Below, piece after piece: positions 7,455-12,001 of a DNA stretch of 14,043 nt. The position numbers and the translations under genes are program-made. This DNA is from Pseudomonadota bacterium. GTDB taxonomy: Bacteria > Pseudomonadota > Gammaproteobacteria > Burkholderiales > Gallionellaceae. Under the pieces are notes generated by a model that ran no database searches, had not been told where the DNA came from, and saw only the letters and a list, made by a program, of their open reading frames with translations. The stretch lies in the NCBI GenBank assembly GCA_021847165.1, contig JAJZUH010000027.1, positions 2,543 through 16,585 on the forward strand, read 5' to 3'. How positions within the stretch are numbered: position 1 is the stretch's first letter; each line of letters starts with the position of its first letter.

Positions 7455-7780
7455 GGTTTCTGCTGTCCGGCGCCGGTCAGCAGGCTCAGGGCCGCGTCCA
7501 GCGCCTGCGATTCCGATTCGCCGGCAGACTGTCGCAAGGAGGCGGCACGGTCGGTATTGCGCCGTTTCAGTTCTGCGATGGTCTGCTGCGCGCGCTGCTC
7601 GGCTTGAGCAAGGAATGCGGCATGAATCTCCTTGATGCGTTCGGCATGCTGTCGCTCCAGCACCTGCACTTCAAATTTCGCCTGTTCGATGACCTTCTGC
7701 CGTTCCGCTTCAGCGCCGGCGATGACAAGCTCCGCCCGGGCTTCCGCATCCAGCAAACGCTTCAGCGCTTCATCCACCAT
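7451..7780 (-). CDS. V/A-type ATPase peripheral-stalk subunit, G/H-like
   Basis: A 109-residue, almost wholly helical and highly charged protein. Residues about 5-80 show a coiled-coil pattern rich in Ala, Glu, Arg and Gln (for example LLDAEARAELVIAGAEAERQ and FLAQAEQRAQQTIAELKRR). It has no signal peptide or membrane helix. Size and pattern fit the G/H subunits that pair with subunit E in the peripheral stalk of V/A-ATPases. Sequence alone is too generic to exclude another coiled-coil subunit, so the call leans on position: first gene of an operon with subunits C and I, and a 4-bp ATGA overlap with the next gene. GGGAGG lies just upstream of the ATG at 7780. A TATAAT box at 7834-7839 probably drives the operon. 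Confidence 0.8.
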   Translation of the reverse strand: MVDEALKRLLDAEARAELVIAGAEAERQKVIEQAKFEVQVLERQHAERIKEIHAAFLAQAEQRAQQTIAELKRRNTDRAASLRQSAGESESQALDAALSLLTGAGQQKP

Positions 7781-7833
7781 ATGGCCTCCCCGGTCTCAGT
7801 CGATGCATGGAAACACGGCAATCTCATGGCCCG

Positions 7834-7839
7834 ATTATA
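7834..7839 (-). promoter_or_regulatory. -10 box of the V-ATPase G-C-I operon
   Basis: A perfect TATAAT on the minus strand lies 54 bp upstream of the first operon start codon (7780). No convincing -35 hexamer is seen at 16-18 bp upstream, so the promoter may be weak or activator-dependent. This is the only consensus -10 seen in the divergent region 7781-8002. Confidence 0.5.
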
Positions 7840-8002
7840 ACCACACTGTCGTTACCCTGCTGCTTCGTCCGGGCTGATCAAGCCCGATCGGGGCAGCTTG
7901 ACGGCATGCGCCGAGCCAGACCGGCTGCAACTTTTCCTTCATCACCATGTAACCAAGAGGGAATAAGGTGCGCTACCCTCACCCCAAGGAGCGCAGAACA
8001 TC

Positions 8003-8512
8003 ATGATGCCATTCCTCTCACCCGGATTGCCGAGTTCCGACCTGCCCGTTGCAGATGCTGGCGCACAGCCGTTTGAGCATCTGCTCGATTTCAGGACCTT
8101 TGCCTCATTGCGGCGCATGGTGTCGCACCAGAAAAGCAAACCGCTGGTCAGGCGGGCCGATTTCATGAAGCAGGTCACCCTGTACCTGCCCGAGGTCGCC
8201 GCGCGCATCGAAGAAAGCGATTTCGGCATCGTGCATCTGGAAGTCGGTGCCATGAAGCTGGCCACCCGCGATGCCATCGTTGCGCGCGATCTCGTCGCCG
8301 TGCGCAGATATCTGGCCCTGATCGCCGACCTGTTCGAGCGGGCCGATGCCGAACTCTACGATGCGATCCGCATCTCCTTTCTGGAAGCCCTGTTCCTGGG
8401 CGAAACCTCCATGGCCCACATGGAGGCCCGCAGCATGCTCTCGCGGCCGATGGAAAACGTGCTGAGACAGGCCGAGGCGCGCCTGGAAAAATCCCGCACG
8501 GCCGTGTTGTAA
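8003..8512 (+). CDS. Uncharacterised 169-residue soluble protein (DUF7674-like)
   Basis: The only plus-strand gene between the V-ATPase operon and comEC. The ATG at 8003 follows AAGGAG (7986-7991) at a rather long 11-base spacing; the next ATG (8006) is also possible. The first 45 residues are low-complexity. From about residue 45 the protein is predicted mainly helical: ADFMKQVTLYLPEVAARIEE, then FGIVHLEVGAMKLATRDAIV, then a VRRYLALIADLFERADAELY stretch and ISFLEALFLGE. This order resembles the small DUF7674 group, but I recall that family only loosely. There is no signal peptide, membrane helix or catalytic motif. It is divergent from the V-ATPase operon with 222 bp between start codons. 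No clear promoter or T-tailed terminator is seen on its strand. The GC-rich hairpin at 8542-8571 follows its stop but lacks a T run in this direction. Confidence 0.82.
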   Translation: MMPFLSPGLPSSDLPVADAGAQPFEHLLDFRTFASLRRMVSHQKSKPLVRRADFMKQVTLYLPEVAARIEESDFGIVHLEVGAMKLATRDAIVARDLVAVRRYLALIADLFERADAELYDAIRISFLEALFLGETSMAHMEARSMLSRPMENVLRQAEARLEKSRTAVL

Positions 8513-8534
8513 CCGCCCGCCCATGGTCCCGTAG

Positions 8535-8571
8535 AAAATGAAACGCCCCGGAGCTTGCGCACCGGGGCGTT
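8535..8571 (-). terminator. Terminator of small-protein unit 2
   Basis: On the minus strand a 10-bp stem (8562-8571 with 8542-8551), extended inside by two G-C pairs around a GCAA tetraloop, is followed by an interrupted T tract, TTTCATTTT (8535-8543, its start overlapping the stem base). It begins 16 bp after the 36-codon gene. Its sequence is related to the terminator at 8843-8872. Confidence 0.75.
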
Positions 8572-8586
8572 GTGATTCATGAAATC

Positions 8587-8697
8587 CTAGATGGAAGATA
8601 CGACCGATGTGAAGACCGGCAATGCAATGATTGCCATGACCACATCGATGATCCTCAATCGATTAAATTCAGTCACATCTTCATATGTTCGCTTCAT
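8587..8697 (-). CDS. Small one-helix membrane protein, copy 2 (36 residues)
   Basis: A 36-codon gene too short for most gene finders. The ATG at 8697 follows GAGAGG with exactly six bases between, the same arrangement as copy 1. It begins MKRTYEDVTEFNRLRIIDVV and ends with a hydrophobic stretch containing MAIIALPVFTS. The layout is a polar, charged head (1-15) and one predicted membrane helix (about 16-34) with a central Pro27. Aligned without gaps to copy 1 it shares 14 of 36 residues, including the block ALPVFTS (25-31). An in-frame ATG at 8742 would extend it by 15 residues but has no good ribosome-binding site. It has its own promoter motif (8756-8783) and terminator (8535-8571). The family is not recognised; likely a membrane-embedded modulator, with toxin-like action as an alternative. 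Confidence 0.78.
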   Translation of the reverse strand: MKRTYEDVTEFNRLRIIDVVMAIIALPVFTSVVSSI

Positions 8698-8755
8698 CTG
8701 GCACCTCTCTACACTAAATACAATTTCAAGACACCCTCTCATCTCGGGCAAATCG

Positions 8756-8783
8756 AATGACTTTAATAGCTGATGAAAGTTCC
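8756..8783 (-). promoter_or_regulatory. RpoE (sigma-E)-like promoter of unit 2
   Basis: GGAACTT (8777-8783), identical to the E. coli sigma-E -35 consensus, is followed after 16 bp by TCATT (8756-8760), an imperfect sigma-E -10. It aligns base for base in position with the better match at 9049-9076, so the element was duplicated along with the gene. The predicted transcript start is near 8749. Confidence 0.55.
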
Positions 8784-8842
8784 TCGTCATTGCTCGTGCG
8801 CACTCCGAACCGGCCTGTTTGCCGATATGGATCTTGGACATG

Positions 8843-8872
8843 AAAATGCCCCGGAGCATGCGCTCCGGGGCA
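8843..8872 (-). terminator. Terminator of small-protein unit 1
   Basis: A perfect 11-bp stem TGCCCCGGAGC/GCTCCGGGGCA (8862-8872 with 8847-8857) with a 4-base loop is followed on the minus strand by TTTT (8843-8846). It starts 17 bp after the stop codon of the 36-codon gene at 8890. It is a strong, compact rho-independent terminator. Confidence 0.88.
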
Positions 8873-8889
8873 CGCGATCCTTGCCGAAC

Positions 8890-9000
8890 TTAACTGGCAG
8901 CGCCGATGGAAGTGAATACCGGCAATGCAACGATGAATGCCATTACGGCCGCCACCACCCAGCGTACGAACTTCGCTGCCTCTTGATATGCTTTCTTCAT
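8890..9000 (-). CDS. Small one-helix membrane protein, copy 1 (36 residues)
   Basis: A 36-codon gene. The ATG at 9000 follows GAGAGG with six bases between. It begins MKKAYQEAAKFVRWVVAAVM and continues through AFIVALPVFTS to a short GAAS tail. The N-terminal 13 residues carry Lys2, Lys3, Lys10 and Arg13 and could form an amphipathic helix. Residues about 14-33 form one hydrophobic helix with Pro27. By the positive-inside rule the N-terminus should face the cytoplasm. The chain ends too soon after the helix to be a signal peptide with a mature product. Copy 2 at 8587-8697 conserves length, ribosome-binding-site spacing and the ALPVFTS block while the flanks have diverged, which argues for selection on the peptide. 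Its RpoE-like promoter (9049-9076) suggests induction by envelope stress. No known family is recognised. Confidence 0.82.
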   Translation of the reverse strand: MKKAYQEAAKFVRWVVAAVMAFIVALPVFTSIGAAS

Positions 9001-9011
9001 CTGACACCTCT

Positions 9012-9042
9012 CATGTTGATGTCCTGCCGACATCGGCAGGAC
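9012..9042 (-). other. 5' leader hairpin and micro-ORF of unit 1
   Basis: A 9-bp perfect stem (9034-9042 with 9021-9029; GTCCTGCCG/CGGCAGGAC, 4-base loop) falls right at the predicted RNA 5' end of unit 1 and ends 20 bases before the small gene's start. It has no T tail, so it is not a terminator for DUF2062. An ATG at 9014 opens a five-codon reading MRGVR whose TGA overlaps the gene's ATG (ATGA). Confidence 0.5.
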
Positions 9043-9048
9043 GCAGAG

Positions 9049-9076
9049 TCAGACCGAAGTAGTTGATAAAAGTTCC
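9049..9076 (-). promoter_or_regulatory. RpoE (sigma-E)-like promoter of unit 1
   Basis: GGAACTT (9070-9076) and TCTGA (9049-9053) are separated by 16 bp. Both boxes and the spacing agree with the established E. coli sigma-E promoter pattern. The -35 box starts 3 bp after the DUF2062 stop codon, and the predicted transcript start (about 9042) coincides with the base of the leader hairpin. No comparable sigma-70 promoter is evident here. Confidence 0.65.
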
Positions 9077-9079
9077 GGG

Positions 9080-9607
9080 TTATCGACCGTGCCGCCTGCG
9101 CCACTTCCACACCACAAACAGGCGCCAGAACACACGCACCCCAAAGTAGCCGATGCACGCAAGCGCGACCGCCAGCAACGGCAAGCCGATCAACAAGGGT
9201 TTGCCCAGCGCCATCAACCATGCCCACAGCTGGGAAAATCCATCGTTCCAATGCAATTCCGGAAACGCAGGTACCGCTGCGGCATTCGCCGAGCCGCTTA
9301 CCCAGACCCCGATCTCGTAGGCCAGCAGATACAAGGGCACGATGGTGAACGGGTTGGTGTAGAGCGTGGTAAAGGCCGACACCGGCAGATTGACGCGAAA
9401 CAACACCGCCAGCAGCATGGCAGAGATGATCTGCAGCGGGCCCGGGATCAGCCCGCAGAACAATCCGACCGCCACCCCGCCCGCCACCGAACGCCGATGC
9501 AGGTGCCACAGATTGGGGTGATGCAGCCAATGTTGTACGGGGCGCAGCCAGCGCAGGCGCCGGATGGTGTCGTGGTCGGGCAATCGTTCGCGGAAATATC
9601 TTCGCAT
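9080..9607 (-). CDS. DUF2062 family inner-membrane protein
   Basis: A 175-residue protein of the DUF2062 family, common in proteobacteria and of unknown function. The signature spans about residues 40-100: RSVAGGVAVGLFCGLIPGPL, then QIISAMLLAVLFRVNLPVSA and YTNPFTIVPLYLLAYEIG. Two to three membrane helices lie there, and one or two more near 125-160. The first 30 residues and the last 10 (WKWRRRHGR) are strongly basic, which suggests cytoplasmic ends. The ATG at 9607 has no clear ribosome-binding site. TAGAAT (9614-9619) lies only six bases upstream, so the mRNA may be leaderless or have a very short leader. It is divergent from comEC with 36 bp between start codons. Its stop lies 3 bp before the RpoE-like promoter of the small-protein units. 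Confidence 0.9.
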   Translation of the reverse strand: MRRYFRERLPDHDTIRRLRWLRPVQHWLHHPNLWHLHRRSVAGGVAVGLFCGLIPGPLQIISAMLLAVLFRVNLPVSAFTTLYTNPFTIVPLYLLAYEIGVWVSGSANAAAVPAFPELHWNDGFSQLWAWLMALGKPLLIGLPLLAVALACIGYFGVRVFWRLFVVWKWRRRHGR

Positions 9608-9643
9608 GGGTGGATTCTATGTTTTTGCGGTACGCTATGCACC

Positions 9644-12001
9644 ATGGTTGCATTCTCACTTTTTTTCACCCTTGGCGTTTGGTATCTGCAGCAGCAAGCC
9701 GCATTACCCGTACTCCCTGTCTATTGGCCACTTGCCGCATTCGTCTTGCTGTTGCCGCGCGCCCACGGCAGTGGGCTGACTTTTGCCCGCCGTACCGCCG
9801 TGCTGTTCTGCGCTGCGCTATTGGGCTTCTGCTATGCCGCCTGGATGGCCCAGCTCCGCCTGTCGGATCAGCTACCCGACGAATGGCAGGGAAAGAACAT
9901 CGTGATCACCGGCGTGGTCGCCGAGATGCCCCGCGAGCATGAACGCGGCCTGCGTTTCGCGTTCGACGTGGATGGCGTGCAGACCGCGGGGGTGCATGTC
10001 CCGCGCCATATCCAGCTCTCCACCTACGACGAGGACAGCAACGACCCGCTGGAATTGAGTGCCGGCGAGCGTTGGCAGCTCACCGTGCGCCTGAAGCAGC
10101 CGCACGGCTCCAGCAATCCGTACAACTTCGATTTCGAGGCCTGGGCCCTGGAACGCAACATCCGCGCCATCGGCTATGTCTATGCCAAAGGCGACAACCG
10201 TATCCTGGCGGAGCAGACTTCCAGCCCGGCCTATCTGGTGCAGCACCTGCGGGAGACCGTGCGTTCGCATTTCCAGAAAACGCTCGGCGAAGCGCCCTAT
10301 GCAGGCGTTCTGGCCGCATTGGCCATCGGCGACCAGTCCGCCATCACGCAGGACGAGTGGCTGTTGTTCACACGCACCGGGATTAACCACCTGATGAGCA
10401 TCTCGGGCCTGCACATCACGATGCTTGCCGGGCTGGCCTTCGCCACCACCTTCTGGCTGTGGCGGCGCAGTACCCGCCTTACCCTGTGGTTCCCGGCCCG
10501 CAAGGCCGCCGCATTGGCGGGGCTGGCGGCGGCGCTCTTCTACACGCTGGTGTCCGGCTATGAAGTGCCTGCGCAGCGCACGCTGTACATGGTGGCAACC
10601 TGCACCGCGATGCTGCTGCTCTCGCGCACCTTTTCCTTGTCGCAGCTGCTGTCCGCAGCGCTGATGGCGGTACTGCTGGCCGATCCGTGGTCGGTATTGT
10701 CGCCGGGATTCTGGTTGTCGTTCGGCGCAGTCGCCTTGATCTTCTACGTCACCGGAAACCGCCTGAACAAGCGCCATTGGCTGAGGGAATACGGCAAAGT
10801 GCAATGGGCGATGATGATCGGCCTGATTCCGCCGCTGCTCGCCCTGTTCCAGCAACTCTCGCTGGTCGCTCCGCTCGCCAACGCCTTCGCCATCCCGCTG
10901 GTGAGCTTCGTGGTGGTGCCGCTTACCCTGCTCGGCACCCTGCCCCCGTTCGAATGGATGCTGTACGTCGCGCATGAAGCCATGGTCTTGTGCATGTTCC
11001 TGCTCCAGCAGCTCGACAAGCTGCCCCATGTGGTGTGGGCGCAGCATGCGCCGCCTGCCTGGACCGTCGTTGCGGGCATCGGCGGTGCACTTTGGATACT
11101 CGCTCCGCGCGGCTTCCCCATGCGTCCGCTGGGCGGTTTGCTGCTGCTGCCGATGTTCCTGATCGCGCCGCAGCGGCCGGCGGAAGGCAGCGTACGGCTG
11201 GTCGTGTTCGACGTGGGGCAGGGTTTGTCCGTCTCGGTGCAGACGCATGCCCATGCACTGCTCTACGATACCGGGCCCGATTTCTCCGGCGAAGCGGACA
11301 GCGGCAGCCGCATCCTGCTCCCGGCCTTGCGCGGCATGGGGATCGCGCAACTGGATACGCTCGTGCTGTCGCATGACGATGTCGACCATATCGGCGGGAC
11401 AAAATCCGTGCTGCTTGGAATCCCGGTCACCAATGTCGTCTCGTCGTTGCCGAACAGCCATCCGGAACTGCAGCTCGCCGCCCATAACGAGGCATGCGCA
11501 GATGGGCAATCGTGGGAATGGGACGGCGTGCGCTTCGAGATGCTCCATCCGCCCGCCGTACGGGCTGCGCAAGCATCCGAGCACGACAATGAACGCAGCT
11601 GTGTGCTGCGCATCGGTACCGGGCAACACAGCGTGTTGCTCACCGCCGATATCGAGAGACTTTCCGAGTCGCGCCTGGTGAGGTTGCATCCGGACGACCT
11701 GCCCGCCACATTCCTGGTCGTCCCGCATCACGGCAGCAGAAGTTCATCCTCGCCCGCATTCGTGCATGCGGTGCATCCGCGTTATGCGATGTTCACCTCG
11801 GGCTATCTCAACCGCTTCGGCCATCCCAAGGATGAGATCGTGGAACGCTATCGCGCGGCTGGCAGCGAAATACTGCGCTCGGACGAGGATGGCGCGGTCA
11901 GCATCCGGATGGATGCGCAGGACTTCGAGGTGGAACGCTATCGCGCCAGCCACGCCCGCTACTGGCAGCAGGGAATCAGGTCAGCCGGGGCGGATTCCTG
12001 A
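9644..12001 (+). CDS. comEC: ComEC/Rec2 DNA-uptake channel
   Basis: A 785-residue full-length ComEC, the inner-membrane channel that passes single-stranded DNA into the cytoplasm during natural transformation. The ATG at 9644 opens a typical MVAFSLFFTLGVWYLQQQAA; no strong ribosome-binding site is visible, and the longer reading from 9089 would run antisense through DUF2062 and is rejected. Domain order: N-terminal helices and DUF4131 soluble fold (about 1-190), the Competence membrane domain (about 215-490) with NHLMSISGLHITM near 248, and a periplasmic metallo-beta-lactamase-like domain (about 515-770). The last has FDVGQG near 523, SHDDVDH with His577, Asp579, Asp581 and His582, PHHGS with His695-His696, and FGHPKDEIVERY near 725. 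The metal-binding residues look intact, so nuclease activity is plausible. It overlaps the converging GGDEF/EAL gene by 26 bp. No other competence gene is in the window. Confidence 0.95.
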   Translation: MVAFSLFFTLGVWYLQQQAALPVLPVYWPLAAFVLLLPRAHGSGLTFARRTAVLFCAALLGFCYAAWMAQLRLSDQLPDEWQGKNIVITGVVAEMPREHERGLRFAFDVDGVQTAGVHVPRHIQLSTYDEDSNDPLELSAGERWQLTVRLKQPHGSSNPYNFDFEAWALERNIRAIGYVYAKGDNRILAEQTSSPAYLVQHLRETVRSHFQKTLGEAPYAGVLAALAIGDQSAITQDEWLLFTRTGINHLMSISGLHITMLAGLAFATTFWLWRRSTRLTLWFPARKAAALAGLAAALFYTLVSGYEVPAQRTLYMVATCTAMLLLSRTFSLSQLLSAALMAVLLADPWSVLSPGFWLSFGAVALIFYVTGNRLNKRHWLREYGKVQWAMMIGLIPPLLALFQQLSLVAPLANAFAIPLVSFVVVPLTLLGTLPPFEWMLYVAHEAMVLCMFLLQQLDKLPHVVWAQHAPPAWTVVAGIGGALWILAPRGFPMRPLGGLLLLPMFLIAPQRPAEGSVRLVVFDVGQGLSVSVQTHAHALLYDTGPDFSGEADSGSRILLPALRGMGIAQLDTLVLSHDDVDHIGGTKSVLLGIPVTNVVSSLPNSHPELQLAAHNEACADGQSWEWDGVRFEMLHPPAVRAAQASEHDNERSCVLRIGTGQHSVLLTADIERLSESRLVRLHPDDLPATFLVVPHHGSRSSSSPAFVHAVHPRYAMFTSGYLNRFGHPKDEIVERYRAAGSEILRSDEDGAVSIRMDAQDFEVERYRASHARYWQQGIRSAGADS

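Larger units (their letters stand above)
8535..8783 (-). repeat. Tandem unit 2: promoter, 36-codon gene and terminator
   Basis: This is the second, more diverged and more AT-rich copy of the unit at 8843-9076. The same parts occur in the same order: GGAACTT promoter motif, leader, GAGAGGTG ribosome-binding site six bases before ATGAAG, a 36-codon membrane-peptide gene, and a CCCCGG-stem terminator. The leader is longer than that of unit 1 and lacks its hairpin. Confidence 0.75.
8843..9076 (-). repeat. Tandem unit 1: promoter, 36-codon gene and terminator
   Basis: First copy of a duplicated transcription unit of about 235 bp. Similarity to unit 2 is visible in the promoter (GGAACTTT.ATCA.CTA), in the ribosome-binding site and start (GAGAGGTG.CAGATGAAG), in the second half of the gene, and in the terminator stem. 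Similarity continues some 15 bp upstream of the promoter into the 3' end of the DUF2062 gene, suggesting unit 2 was copied from this position. Confidence 0.75.

Noticed and set aside
8542..8571. Use of the same hairpin as terminator for the plus-strand gene 8003-8512
   Set aside because: No T tract follows on the plus strand. Its relationship to the unit 1 terminator and the T-rich tail on the minus strand assign it to unit 2, though weak bidirectional action is possible.
8587..8859. 90-codon reading that extends small-protein copy 2 upstream
   Set aside because: It would run through the terminator tail of unit 1 and the unit 2 promoter. The conserved ribosome-binding site and homology to copy 1 place the start at 8697.
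9089..9643. 185-codon upstream extension of the comEC frame
   Set aside because: It is antisense to the DUF2062 gene and rich in Gln, His and Arg, typical of shadow frames. The ComEC N-terminus starts naturally at 9644.
9872..11731. 619-codon minus-strand open frame inside comEC
   Set aside because: It is exactly antisense to the ComEC domains, with a Gln/His/Arg-rich composition and no domain, membrane pattern or ribosome-binding site.
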